A stretch of 64,000 bases of DNA, from contig JAWLHK010000004.1 of the NCBI GenBank assembly GCA_041690355.1, positions 1-64,000 on the forward strand, in the 5' to 3' direction. A program made the translations under genes and the position numbers. Position 1 is the stretch's first letter; every line of letters starts with the position of its first letter. Positions 40,983-50,300 of the stretch are shown here, one piece after another. The notes under the pieces are model-generated. The model ran no database searches. It was not told where the DNA came from and saw only the letters and a program-made list of their open reading frames with translations. The DNA is from JAWLHK01 sp041690355 [NCBI: bacterium] (lineage in GTDB: Bacteria; J088; JAWLBW01).

Positions 40983-41420
40983 ATGAAGTACCTTCTTGCG
41001 CTTCTCCTTTGCGCATCCCTGGCCATGGTCGCCCCCGCTGCCCAGGCGATGGCCGCCCCCGCCTACGTCCCCGTAACGCACGAAGCCGCTGACGCGCCGG
41101 AGCCTGTCGTGGCGCTGCTGCTTGAGCTGTTGCTGCCGGGTCTGGGAGCCATCTATCTTGGCGAGGTAGGCGGAGGTTTGTTGTTCATGGCGGTGATGGG
41201 GCTGGTTTGCATTCTCATCGCGCTAAACATCTCGGCGCTCTATCTGTCGGTGCTAGGCTGTGGAATTCGAATTCTGGCCCTCGTCCACGTATACAACAAG
41301 GCTGTCAAAAAACGAAATGAGGCGTTGAGCCCGCATGGCGAGCCCCAAAACCAACCGGGGGATGAGAACGCAAGCACCTTCGGGCTTCCAGGGCCGATGC
41401 CCGTGTCGTGGTCACTGTGA
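40983..41420 (+). CDS. Small membrane protein of a three-copy tandem (copy 1)
   Basis: 145 aa. Signal peptide MKYLLALLLCASLAMVAPAAQA, then a short HEAADAPEP linker and three hydrophobic segments. LLLPGLGAIYLGEVGGGLLF resembles the TM2-domain motif (PGLG..Y.G...G). The tail ends GPMPVSWSL. Copies at 41550 and 42002 share signal peptide, motif and PVS(W/F) end. It follows regulon box 4. Confidence 0.7.
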   Translation: MKYLLALLLCASLAMVAPAAQAMAAPAYVPVTHEAADAPEPVVALLLELLLPGLGAIYLGEVGGGLLFMAVMGLVCILIALNISALYLSVLGCGIRILALVHVYNKAVKKRNEALSPHGEPQNQPGDENASTFGLPGPMPVSWSL

Positions 41421-41549
41421 CGCTAGCGTGCGTTCTTGTCGACGCTCCACCGTTCCAATAAGAAAAATAGAACGCGATTCGCCGCATCCGCGCCCCGCAG
41501 GCGGGTGCGAAAGCATTCGTCAGTAAGCCTATCTTCGTGAGGGTTTCCC

Positions 41550-41984
41550 ATGAAATACCTGCTTGCACTGCTGCTCTGCGCATCCCTGGCAATGGTCGCC
41601 CCCGCTGCCCAGGCGATGGCCGCCCCTGCCTACGTTCCTGTCACGCACGAAGCCGACAGCGCTCCCGAGCCTGTCGTGGCGCTGCTGCTCGAACTGCTGC
41701 TGCCGGGTCTGGGGATGATCTACAACGGAGAGACCGGTACCGGTTTGCTCTACATGGGAATCTGGGCCCTGGTCTGCCTGCTCGCGATTTTCGGCACGAT
41801 CGACCCCTTCTGGGGGGCCGTACTATGCGGCATCCGCATCTTTGGCATCATCGCCGTGACTATCGATGCGCACAACATCAAGACTAAGGCGCTTCAACCG
41901 CACGACGATGAGCCCAAGGACGGCGAACAGAGCTCCGGCGCCCTCAGATTCCCAGGCCCGAAGCCCGTCTCCTGGGCCCTTTGA
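41550..41984 (+). CDS. Small membrane protein of a three-copy tandem (copy 2)
   Basis: 144 aa. The first ~55 residues match copy 1 almost exactly; LLLPGLGMIYNGETGTGLLY is the TM2-like motif; the tail ends GPKPVSWAL after an acidic/polar stretch. The 129-base gap before it holds a possible promoter (TTGTCG, 17 bases, TAAGAA around 41436-41464) but no regulon box. Function unknown. Confidence 0.7.
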   Translation: MKYLLALLLCASLAMVAPAAQAMAAPAYVPVTHEADSAPEPVVALLLELLLPGLGMIYNGETGTGLLYMGIWALVCLLAIFGTIDPFWGAVLCGIRIFGIIAVTIDAHNIKTKALQPHDDEPKDGEQSSGALRFPGPKPVSWAL

Positions 41985-42001
41985 AAGCAAGAATTATCCT
42001 C

Positions 42002-42403
42002 ATGAAACTGATTGTCTGTCTGCTGCTGTCCGCAGCCCTTCTGATCATCGCGCCCGCGCGGCACGCGCTGGCGAACCCTGCGACCCCCGTTTCGCATGAG
42101 GCGAAGAATGCCCCCGAACCAGCGCTCGCGTTGCTGCTCGAGATTCTGGTACCGGGACTCGGCCTGTTATATGCCAAGTCCACGCCGCAGGGGATCCTGG
42201 TCATGGTTCTGGGCTGTCTGGGCACGCTGCTCTACTGGGCCGGCGCCTTGAACTCGACTGCATGCATCTTTCTCGGCATCCTGCGCATCGCGGCCATCAT
42301 CGCCGCCCCGATCCACGCCAGCAAGAAGAAGCGCGAGATGGAGGCCGAGCACTCGCTGGCGACGCCACTCGAACGCCCGATACCCGTCTCGTTCGGGTAC
42401 TGA
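42002..42403 (+). CDS. Small membrane protein of a three-copy tandem (copy 3)
   Basis: 133 aa, the most diverged copy (LEILVPGLGLLYAKSTPQGI), ending ERPIPVSFGY. Seventeen bases separate it from copy 2, so they share a transcript. The cytoplasmic KKKREME loop is typical of positive-inside topology. A hairpin terminator follows. Confidence 0.7.
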   Translation: MKLIVCLLLSAALLIIAPARHALANPATPVSHEAKNAPEPALALLLEILVPGLGLLYAKSTPQGILVMVLGCLGTLLYWAGALNSTACIFLGILRIAAIIAAPIHASKKKREMEAEHSLATPLERPIPVSFGY

Positions 42404-42432
42404 GCGAACCTCGCCGCCAGGGCTTGAATCAG

Positions 42433-42478
42433 GGGCGTCACAGGATGGAAAGCCATCCCTGTGGCGCCCTTATATTTC
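42433..42478 (+). terminator. Hairpin terminator of the membrane-protein tandem
   Basis: GGCGTCACAGGATGG pairs with CCATCCCTGTGGCGCC (one bulge, one mismatch) over a short loop, followed by TTATATTTCC. Confidence 0.6.
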
Positions 42479-42489
42479 CGGGAAGATCG

Positions 42490-42555
42490 CTTACCGCTCA
42501 CCGTTTCTCGGAGCTCACGCCGAGCGGCAGGATGAAAGGTGAGACTGCTGCTCAC
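42490..42555 (-). pseudogene. Truncated RelE/ParE-type toxin fragment
   Basis: GTG 42555 overlaps the antitoxin stop (GTGA). The frame starts SSSLTFHPAARRELRETV, the first strand and helix of a RelE/ParE toxin, then loses similarity after about 18 residues as it approaches the terminator region. The catalytic part is missing. Confidence 0.6.
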
Positions 42556-42707
42556 CCGAGGAGATCCTGCAACTCCTCGAAGACCTCGTCGGCCGGTATC
42601 GGATGCGCCTCACCTGTGCGAAGCTGCTCCGCGCGCCGGCCGGCCTCCACTACCCATGCGTGTTCCAGACCGGGGTCTTCATCCCAGCTGGCTAGGTGGG
42701 CGTACAA
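42552..42707 (-). CDS. Addiction-module antitoxin-like protein, orphaned
   Basis: 51 aa from TTG 42707, seven bases after AAGGAG. The pattern DEDPGLEHAWVVEAGRRAEQ, TGEAHPIPADEVFEELQDLL matches the short antitoxins that pair with RelE/ParE toxins (addiction module component type). The toxin next to it is truncated, so this is an eroded module. Confidence 0.65.
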   Translation of the reverse strand: MYAHLASWDEDPGLEHAWVVEAGRRAEQLRTGEAHPIPADEVFEELQDLLG

Positions 42708-42742
42708 TTTGCCGCTCCTTCTGTGAGCAAATGAATACGTGC

Positions 42743-43852
42743 TCAGGGGTTCAGCACGCATCCGCCGACCACCTCGCCGTTCCACTTGGCGCGCATGGCG
42801 GCGCGGAAGTCGTCGAGGGGAAAGCGGTGTGAAACATGCGGTCGGATTCTTCCCTCTTCTACCCACTGGAGGATCCGGCGGAAACGCGGCGGGCGGATGG
42901 ATGGATCGTTGACGGTGGAGATGACCGTCGGGCAGCCGAGCACGTCGAGCCCCTTCATCATGATCAGGTTCGTGGGGAGCTGGTTGGCGTTCGGCGCGCC
43001 GCGGCCCCCCTTCCCTTTCGCGACGTCGGGAGTCGCCGCCCAGCCCACGATCAAGTAACGCGCGCCGAAGCGCACGCAGCGCAGGCTCTCGACGGAGATG
43101 TCGCCGCCGACGCCGTCGTAAACCACATCGACGCCGCGGCCGCCGGTGATCGCTTTGACGGCATCGCGGAGGTTCGCGGTCTTCGTGTTGACGACGTGAT
43201 CGGCCCCCTGCGCCTTCACGACGGCAAGCTTCTCGTCGGAGCGCCCGGTCGCGATGACGGTGGCGCCGAGGATCTTCGCCACGTGCAAGGCCGCCAGGCC
43301 GGTGGAACCCGAGGCGCCGTGGATGAGCACCGTCTCGCCGGTCTGCACGTTGCCGCGCGCGACGAGGCAGTGGTACGCGGTTTCGTAGTTCCCCAGCAGG
43401 TTGCAGGCCTCGTCGAAGGAGAGATCGCCGGGAATGCGGTGCACGGCTTCGGCGGGGGCCACCGCGTGCGTCGCAAAGCCGCCCCAGGCCTGATAGGCGC
43501 CGCCGGAACGAGGACCCGCGAGGAAGCCGTCGACCAGCACGCGGTCGCCCACGGCCAGCTTTTCCGCCTGCACATCGGGTCCCACCCACTCGACGATACC
43601 GCTGTACTCGAGCCCCGGCGTGTACGGCGGCTTCGGCATGTGCTGGTACTGCCCGCTCGTCATGAGCAGGTCGACCCAGCCGACCGAGGCGCTGCGGATG
43701 GCGATGAGAACATCGCGCGGACCCAGCGTCGCCGGATCGGGAAGCGCCATGTCTTCCAGGCGGACGCAGGACTCGATGGCCTCGGGGGGACTCTCGGCGA
43801 ATTCGGTGACGACGACGCGTCGGGCAGGAATGATGTCAGGCATGCCCGACAT
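42743..43852 (-). CDS. Zinc-independent quinone oxidoreductase-like MDR protein
   Basis: 369 aa from ATG 43852, after GGAAGGCGGA. GroES-like half with VGWVDLLMTSGQYQHMPKPP and GLEYSGIVEWVG; NADPH-binding half with ETVLIHGASGSTGLAALHVA and DVVYDGVGG. No Cys/His ligands for catalytic zinc appear. Predicted reduction of quinones, enals or acyl-type substrates with NADPH. Single gene. Confidence 0.88.
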   Translation of the reverse strand: MSGMPDIIPARRVVVTEFAESPPEAIESCVRLEDMALPDPATLGPRDVLIAIRSASVGWVDLLMTSGQYQHMPKPPYTPGLEYSGIVEWVGPDVQAEKLAVGDRVLVDGFLAGPRSGGAYQAWGGFATHAVAPAEAVHRIPGDLSFDEACNLLGNYETAYHCLVARGNVQTGETVLIHGASGSTGLAALHVAKILGATVIATGRSDEKLAVVKAQGADHVVNTKTANLRDAVKAITGGRGVDVVYDGVGGDISVESLRCVRFGARYLIVGWAATPDVAKGKGGRGAPNANQLPTNLIMMKGLDVLGCPTVISTVNDPSIRPPRFRRILQWVEEGRIRPHVSHRFPLDDFRAAMRAKWNGEVVGGCVLNP

Positions 43853-43893
43853 CGTATTCCGCCTTCCGCACGAGAGCAAATCCGGAGCGACGG

Positions 43894-44025
43894 TCAGCGG
43901 CCCGTCTGCGGATGGCAGGTGCACCAGTTTTCAGGGGGAACCGAAGCCTTGACGGCCGCGATGTGCAGGCCGCATCCGGCCCAGGTGGTCTTGCCGCACT
44001 GCTCACAGGCTACGGGATAACACAT
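43894..44025 (-). CDS. 43-residue zinc-ribbon-like protein
   Basis: The product starts MCYPVACEQCGKTTWAGCG and ends ENWCTCHPQTGR. Cys residues in C-x2-C, WAGCG and CTC arrangement match a small conserved family I recall with MCYPV..C..CGKTTWAGCG. AGAGGAA lies before the ATG. Probably a cytoplasmic zinc-binding protein; role unknown. It lies just upstream of the quinone reductase gene on the same strand (41-base gap). Confidence 0.75.
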   Translation of the reverse strand: MCYPVACEQCGKTTWAGCGLHIAAVKASVPPENWCTCHPQTGR

Positions 44026-44333
44026 GGTGCATTCCTCTGGATGAAAGGCATCCGGTGTTCAGGATGCCCACTACAGAGTAACCTCTCCCGCCGATTTGTC
44101 CCAGTCGTCAAGGGCGCGCCGTGGAAGCGATCTTCTCGGCGTGACCATCCCCTCCTTGCTCTCTCCCTTGGGAGGTCGGGAGAGAGCAAGGCCCAACCCG
44201 GAACGCCGAAGCCGGTGCCCCCGCGACAGTACAGACCGCAGTGACCCCGGGGAGATCTTCGTAACGTCCGGAGCATCGTATCCTGCCTCACCACGGATGG
44301 GAATAAAGAATTCTTTACAAGCCGCCGACCGAC
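44026..44333. repeat. Gap with 14-bp pyrimidine-rich inverted repeat
   Basis: CCTTGCTCTCTCCC (44154-44167) and GGGAGAGAGCAAGG (44178-44191) are exact inverted arms around ten bases. The form CTCTCCCTTGGGAG..GGGAGAG resembles REP-like intergenic hairpins seen in many Proteobacteria. Nothing else recognised in this 308-base gap. Confidence 0.7.
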
Positions 44334-44912
44334 TCATGCGCGCATCCGCTCAGCCCGCCGTTTGGCCGCCCGCAGCATCCGCTTCGAAACGAAGTTGCCC
44401 GTCGGGCGGATGACGCGCCAGTAGCGCGCGAACTTACGCTCTGCGTCCGGCCCGAGCGCCCAGGTCCAGTGCTCGAGCACGAGCCGGCTCTTTCCGGGCC
44501 CGGCCGGTTCGGCGTGCAGGCGGATGAAAAGCTTCTCGTATTCCGGATCGCGAAACGCCTCGAACTCCTCGCGGGTCCGGAACGGGACCGGCTCCTGATC
44601 GACGACCTGGTGCCACTTGCCGGCCGAAGCGGTCACCATTTCTTCGGGCGTGTGCTTGAGTACCAGGGTTCCGCTCTGTTCGAGCTGATGCAGGAAAGGG
44701 ACATTCTTCTGCGGTGAAGCAGGCGGTTTGCCCAGCAGGCGCCCCGGCAGATAGCGCACCTCGCCCATCCAGCGGGCGAGCGGCATGTCGCCGAGCGTCA
44801 CCGAACGGACGGCGGCAAGCGCCCGTTCGGGGCTGGCCCGCACGGTCACCGCCACCGATGCGCGGAACTGCGCGCCCGAGGCGTACGCGGACAAGGATGC
44901 ACATTCGTCCAT
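44334..44912 (-). CDS. SRPBCC-like protein
   Basis: 192 aa. Starts MDECASLSAYASGAQFRASV and has a START-type pattern (VTVRASPERALAAVRSVTLG, LFIRLHAEPAGPGKSRLVLE). The end DAERKFARYWRVIRPTGNFV is shared with the protein at 37070. No membrane segment. It lies downstream of a TetR gene and a broken VOC gene on the same strand; the TetR protein may regulate it. Confidence 0.65.
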   Translation of the reverse strand: MDECASLSAYASGAQFRASVAVTVRASPERALAAVRSVTLGDMPLARWMGEVRYLPGRLLGKPPASPQKNVPFLHQLEQSGTLVLKHTPEEMVTASAGKWHQVVDQEPVPFRTREEFEAFRDPEYEKLFIRLHAEPAGPGKSRLVLEHWTWALGPDAERKFARYWRVIRPTGNFVSKRMLRAAKRRAERMRA

Positions 44913-45060
44913 CGCTCCCCATCATCGCCTCATCGCAGTTCCGACGGAACCCCGGGGGCCCGCCCGTCAGGCCGCCGTTGAGCGCCGTGAAGGGCATGCC
45001 GTTCAATTCGAACTCGACGACCCAGAGGCAGGGAACCATGCGGGGAGACGGGTCAGCCAT
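44895..45060 (-). pseudogene. PhnB-like VOC protein with internal deletion
   Basis: ATG 45060 has a good GGAGGG site. The product reads MADPSPRMVPCLW then directly VVEFELNGMPFTALNGG. In intact PhnB-like proteins these two pieces are separated by about 40 residues of the beta-alpha-beta unit. After ALNGG the sequence loses similarity. An in-frame deletion followed by drift is the likely history. Confidence 0.6.
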
Positions 45061-45064
45061 GCGA

Positions 45065-45751
45065 TTACCCTCCTGTGTATTTTCGTGCGAAACGCTCGGT
45101 GGCCGGTGGCTCGGGAAGCACGCGGTCGACGAAGAAGGCAGAAACGGTGCGGGCCAGCCGGCGATGGTCTCTCTCGGTAATCCGATGCGGGAGGCGTCCG
45201 CCGATCCAGAGTACCGATAGCCCGTGTACGATCGACCAGGCCGAGACAGCGATGAGCTCAGCTTCACTCCGCCGCGCGAATCCGGCGGTCACGCACTCGG
45301 CGACCACGGCCCGCAGCATGCCATAGGCCGTGTCGCTCGCCGCACGCAGCCCGGGGTCGTCTTCAATCAGCGCGTCCATGCGGAACATGAGGCCGAACGG
45401 TTCGGGGTTCGCGACCGCGAATCGTACGTACCCTTCGCCCACCGCCTGAAGGCGGCGTCGCGGATCGGACGGTGGAACTCTCTGCAGCGCCGCGGCGATG
45501 GAGGCGCCGAGCTGTGCGAAGCCCCGTGCGGCAAACGCCGTCAGCAGATGCGCCTTCGATGGGAAGTGGTGAGCCGGGGCCGCATGCGAAACCCCGGCTC
45601 GCCGGGCCACTTCGCGCAAGGTGACCCCCTCGATCCCCCGCTCGCACAGCGTTGCTCCGGTGGCCTCGAGCAGAGCGGTCCGCAGGTCACCGTGGTGGTA
45701 ACGGCCCGACTCGCCAACAGCATCCGCATTCAGCTCCGAAACCGGTCGCAT
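45065..45751 (-). CDS. TetR-family repressor
   Basis: 228 aa. HTH: LREVARRAGVSHAAPAHHFP (residues ~40-60) after HGDLRTALLEATGATLCERG. C-terminal ligand domain of the TetR_C_33/WHG-like type (LQAVGEGYVRFAVANPEPFG, LMFR). ATG 45751 lies five bases from its -10. An inverted repeat in its promoter suggests autorepression and control of the two downstream genes. Confidence 0.85.
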   Translation of the reverse strand: MRPVSELNADAVGESGRYHHGDLRTALLEATGATLCERGIEGVTLREVARRAGVSHAAPAHHFPSKAHLLTAFAARGFAQLGASIAAALQRVPPSDPRRRLQAVGEGYVRFAVANPEPFGLMFRMDALIEDDPGLRAASDTAYGMLRAVVAECVTAGFARRSEAELIAVSAWSIVHGLSVLWIGGRLPHRITERDHRRLARTVSAFFVDRVLPEPPATERFARKYTGG

Positions 45752-45756
45752 AGCTC

Positions 45757-45786
45757 ATCCTACGTCCGAAACTTGACATCGTCAAG
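45757..45786 (-). promoter_or_regulatory. TetR promoter/operator, leaderless arrangement
   Basis: Minus strand: TTGACG (45785-45780), 17-base spacer, TAGGAT (45762-45757), five bases, ATG 45751. CTTGAC-ATC-GTCAAG (45772-45786) is a perfect inverted repeat over the -35. Confidence 0.7.
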
Positions 45787-45976
45787 ATCCCCCTTCGTGT
45801 CGGGTGGCAGGACAAGGGGGCGGCGTATCCCGTAACGGAACGGAACACTTTTTCCTCACTACGCAAATCCGCTTGAAAAGCGGGCGGGAAGCGGTTGCCG
45901 CGGCTCGCTGCCGCTGTTACACTTAGCGATTCTGTTCTCTGAGAGTTTTCCCCCTTGCGTTACCCCTTCTGACATT

Positions 45977-47368
45977 ATGAGCCGTCTCTCTGCAGCCTCC
46001 CTTTTAGCGGCCGTGCTGTTTTCTGCCAGTGCGTGCGCCGTCCGCCAGGAGTACCGCCTCGTTCCCGCCGGACCGCAGACTCGCCTCGAGCTGCGCGAAG
46101 ACATCGCACCCGTTGCCGCCGATCCGCAGCATCGTCTGCTGGTGCGCGTCCGTGACGGCGGGCCGGTCGAGGTTCGCCTGTCGGCGCCGCCGGTCTGCCG
46201 CCGGACCGAGGTGCTGCAGACCGGGCAGGTTCGCCTCGAAGAACGCACGCTGCAAACCGGCGACAAGTTGGCCATGTGGGCAGGCTACGCCGGAGCCGCC
46301 GCCGTGGCCGGACTCGTCGGTACCGGGATGGCGAAGGGGGGCGATCCGGCCACCGGCTCGAAGATCTTCGCCGTCTTCGGCCTGCCGTTCGCAGCCCTGG
46401 GGGTCGCCGAGTCGCTGCGGGCGCGGGATCGCGAAACGCCTGCCGAGCCGTTGAGCGAAACGGTCGTGCGCGAAAGCGAGCCGTGCGGTGAAGCGCCCGA
46501 AGGATGGCCAGTCGTCGCCCGCAACGGCATAACGTCAGCCACGGTGAATGCGGGAACCGCGTGGAAGGCCGTCGACGCGGCGTCGGCGCCGGGTATTCTG
46601 CCCGCGGGCTATGATTCGTTCGCGGGCACCGCCGAGGCATCCTGGCCGGTCCGCCCCGAAGGGAACGGGCTGTTCGCCGAAGCCGACGGAACGCTCGCCG
46701 GCGCCATCGCCCAACGGGCCGCGGAGACGCGCGCGGCGAAGACCGCAGATCTGACGCCACGGTCCGAACCGGTCACCCAGCCGGTGGCCGCGCCCGCGCG
46801 GATGGCGAAGACCGACGCCCCGGCGGCACCCATCCCGGTCGCGGCGGTACAGACGGCGCCTGCTCCCGAAACACAGGCAGAACCGGCACCCGAGCCGGAG
46901 CCGGCACAATCCGATACGGAACCTGCGCCGGAACCCGCGCCGGCCCCCGTCATGGCCGCGGCGGCGCAGCCCGCGCCTGCGCAAACGGCCGAACCGGAAT
47001 CCGCGCCCGAGCCCGCGCCTGCCCCGAAGGCCGCAGCGGAAGAGGCTCCCGTACCGGAACCCGTTGCGCAGGACAAAGAGAACGCCTGTCCTCCGACCCG
47101 CGTGACCGAAGCGGGAGTACTTCCCGAAGCGTTCTTCACCCAGCCGGTACGGATGCGCACCGTGGTCGAACGCGACTGGCTCTCGCGGATCAGCCGGGCA
47201 CTCTTCGGGAATCCGATGGAATATCGGGTGCTGTATCAGTTGAACGGCGACCTGATTCAGGATCCCGATCGCATTTATCCCGGCCAGCAGCTGCGCGTCC
47301 CCGTCGAACCGCGCACGCTCGAATCCTGGCTCGAAGAAGTTCCCCCCGCATGCCGCAACGCAAGGTGA
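45977..47368 (+). CDS. Lipoprotein with Ala/Pro/Glu stalk and LysM-like C-terminus
   Basis: 463 aa. Lipobox SASAC at about residue 20. Residues 90-150 include a Gly/Ala-rich membrane-like segment (YAGAAAVAGLVGTGMAKGGD). Residues ~280-400 are a long low-complexity stalk of Ala, Pro and Glu. The end, VERDWLSRISRALFGNPMEY, RVLYQLNGDLIQDPDRIYPG, QQLRVP, is LysM-like, so it probably binds peptidoglycan while the N-terminus is lipid-anchored. The next gene, a giant lipoprotein, starts five bases after the stop. Confidence 0.7.
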   Translation: MSRLSAASLLAAVLFSASACAVRQEYRLVPAGPQTRLELREDIAPVAADPQHRLLVRVRDGGPVEVRLSAPPVCRRTEVLQTGQVRLEERTLQTGDKLAMWAGYAGAAAVAGLVGTGMAKGGDPATGSKIFAVFGLPFAALGVAESLRARDRETPAEPLSETVVRESEPCGEAPEGWPVVARNGITSATVNAGTAWKAVDAASAPGILPAGYDSFAGTAEASWPVRPEGNGLFAEADGTLAGAIAQRAAETRAAKTADLTPRSEPVTQPVAAPARMAKTDAPAAPIPVAAVQTAPAPETQAEPAPEPEPAQSDTEPAPEPAPAPVMAAAAQPAPAQTAEPESAPEPAPAPKAAAEEAPVPEPVAQDKENACPPTRVTEAGVLPEAFFTQPVRMRTVVERDWLSRISRALFGNPMEYRVLYQLNGDLIQDPDRIYPGQQLRVPVEPRTLESWLEEVPPACRNAR

Positions 47369-47373
47369 GCACC

Positions 47374-50300
47374 ATGTTGACGCGTATCCTCCTGACCAAA
47401 GTTCTGCGAACCGGCCTTCTCGGCGTCGCCCTCCTGACGGCCGCCGGCTGCGGAGACGACGAATGCTGGAGTCCGTTTTCCTACGCCAGCGGCGAGTGCG
47501 GCAATCCGCGCCTGCAGCAGGGTGAAGAGGTCTTCACCGTGACCGCCGTTGCCGGTGAAGGGGGCGCGATCACGCCACCGAGCCTCGCGGTGAAGTTCGG
47601 CGAAACCGGTCTCTTCACGGTCACGCCCGACGAAGGATTCGAGGTCGCCACCGTCGAGGGGTGCGAAGGCAGCCTCGCGGAGGCCGCCTACACGACCGGA
47701 CCGATTACGGCGGCCTGCACCGTCACGGCCGCGTTCGAGCGCAAGCGTTACACCCTGACGGCGACGGCCGGCGACGGCGGAACGATTACGCCCGCCGAAA
47801 CCGAAGTCGAGCACGGCGCGACCGCGGTGTTCACGCTGGCCCCCGATACGGGCTACCACGTCGATGCCGTCTCCGGCTGCGGCGGCGCGCTCGACGGCGA
47901 CACGTACACGACGGGTCCGGTGACCGAAGCCTGCACGGTGACGGCCACCTTCGCCATCAATGTCTACACGGTGGAATCGGGCGGGAGCATCGGAGGGGTC
48001 GTCACGCCGGCCTCGAGCAGCGTCACCCACGGCGAGACGGCCGACTTTGTCGTGGCTCCGGACACGGGATACCACATCGTCAGCGTCACGGGCTGCGAAG
48101 GCACCCTCATGGGGAACACGTATGCGACGGGCGTCGTGACCGCAGACTGCACGGTCTGGGCCGAGTTCGAGCTCAATCAGTACGACGTCGCCTCGTCGGC
48201 GGGCGCGAACGGGGCCATCAGCCCCGCGAGCGTGAGCGTCACGCATGGCGACACCACCGACTTCCTCGTCGCCCCCGACGTCGGCTACCACGTGCTCGCC
48301 ATCGACGGCTGCGGCGGCGCTCTGGCCGGTAATACGTGGACCACAGGCGTCATCACCGGGCCCTGTACGGTTTCGGTCACCTTCGAGCTCAACAGCTACA
48401 CCGTTTCGGCATCGGCAGGTTCGGGCGGAAGCGTTTCGCCGGCGAGCAGCAGCGTCCTCCACGGTGATACGACCTCGGTCACCATCACGCCCGACACCGG
48501 CTACCACATCACTTCGGTCACCGGCTGCGGCGGATCCCTGAGCGGTAACACCTACACGACGGGGGCGATCACGGCGGCCTGCACCGTCGACGCAACGTTC
48601 GCCATCAATACGTATGCCGTGTCCACTTCGGCAGGTTCGGGGGGAAGCTTCTCGCCGGCCAGCGCCGTGGTGAACCACGGCTCCACGACCTCGTTCACCG
48701 TGGTTCCCGACACCGGCTACCATGTGGATACGATCTCCGGCTGCGGCGGATCCCTGAGCGGAAATACCTACACGACCGGCGCCATCACCGCCGCCTGCAC
48801 GGTATCGGCGACGTTCGCGCTCAATGAATATACGGTTTCGGCCACGGCAGGTTCCGGCGGCGCCATCTCGCCCGCGAGCAGCCCGGTCCTCCACGGTTCC
48901 ACCACGTCGTTCACGGTCACCCCTGACACCGGCTACCACATCGACACCGTGACCGGCTGCGGCGGCTCTCTCAGCGGAAATACCTATACGACGGGAACCG
49001 TGACCGGCGCCTGCACCGTCAGCGCCACCTTCGCGATCAACACCTACGCGGTCTCCACGTCGGCGGGATCCGGCGGAAGCATGTCGCCGACCGGCGCGAC
49101 CATCGAGCACGGTTCGACCACGTCCTTCACGCTGACGCCCGACACCGGTTACCACATCGATACCGCTTCGGGTTGCGGCGGTTCCCTGAGCGGCAACACC
49201 TACACGACCGGCGCCATCACCGCCGCGTGCACGGTCAGCGCGACGTTCGCGCTCAATTCCTACACGGTGTCGACGTCGGCGGGCAGCGGCGGCAGCCTCT
49301 CGCCGGCCAGCGCCAGCGTCCTGCACGGTTCGACCACGTCGTTCACGGTCACCCCTGACACCGGCTACCACATCGACTCCGTCAGTGGCTGCGGCGGCGC
49401 GCTGAGCGGCAACACCTACACGACGGGAACCATAACCGGCGCCTGCACCGTCACGGCGACGTTCCTCATCAATACGTACACCGTCACGTCCTCGGCGGGT
49501 TCCGGGGGAACCATATCGCCGGCGAGCGTCGGCGTGAATCACGGTTCGACGACGTCGTTCACCCTCACGCCCGATACGGGCTACCACATCGATACCGTCT
49601 CGGGTTGCGGCGGGTCGCTGAGCGGAAGTACCTACACGACCGGCGCCATCACGGCCGCCTGCACCGTCAGCGCCACGTTCGCGCTCAATTCGTACACGGT
49701 ATCGACGTCGGCGGGCGCCGGCGGCAGCTTCTCGCCGGCCAGCACCAGCGTGCTGCACGGTTCCACCGGATCGTTCACGGTCACGCCCGACACCGGCTAC
49801 CACATCGACGCCGTCAGCGGCTGCGGCGGCTCGCTGAGCGGCAGCACCTACACGACGGGCGTGATTACTGCGGCCTGCACGGTTACGGCTACGTTCCTCA
49901 TTAACACCTATACGGTTACCGCAACCGCCGGCCTCAACGGCAGCATCAGCCCGGCGAGCGCGACGGTCGACCACGGCTCCACCACCAGCTTCACACTCAC
50001 GCCGGATACGGGATATCACATCGACACCGTGACCGGCTGCGGGGGATCCCTGAGCGGGAACACGTACACGACGGGGGCCGTCACCGGGGCCTGCACCGTC
50101 AGCGCCTCTTTCGCCCTCAACACGTACACGGTTTCGACTTCGGCGGGCACAGGCGGCTCCATCACGCCGGGCAGCCGCACGGTCTCGCATGGCGATTTCG
50201 CCGACTTCACGGTCGTCGCCGACACGGGCTACACGCTCAACAGCGTCTCGGGCTGCGGCGGTACGCTGGTCGGCAACACCTACACGACCGGCATCGTTAC

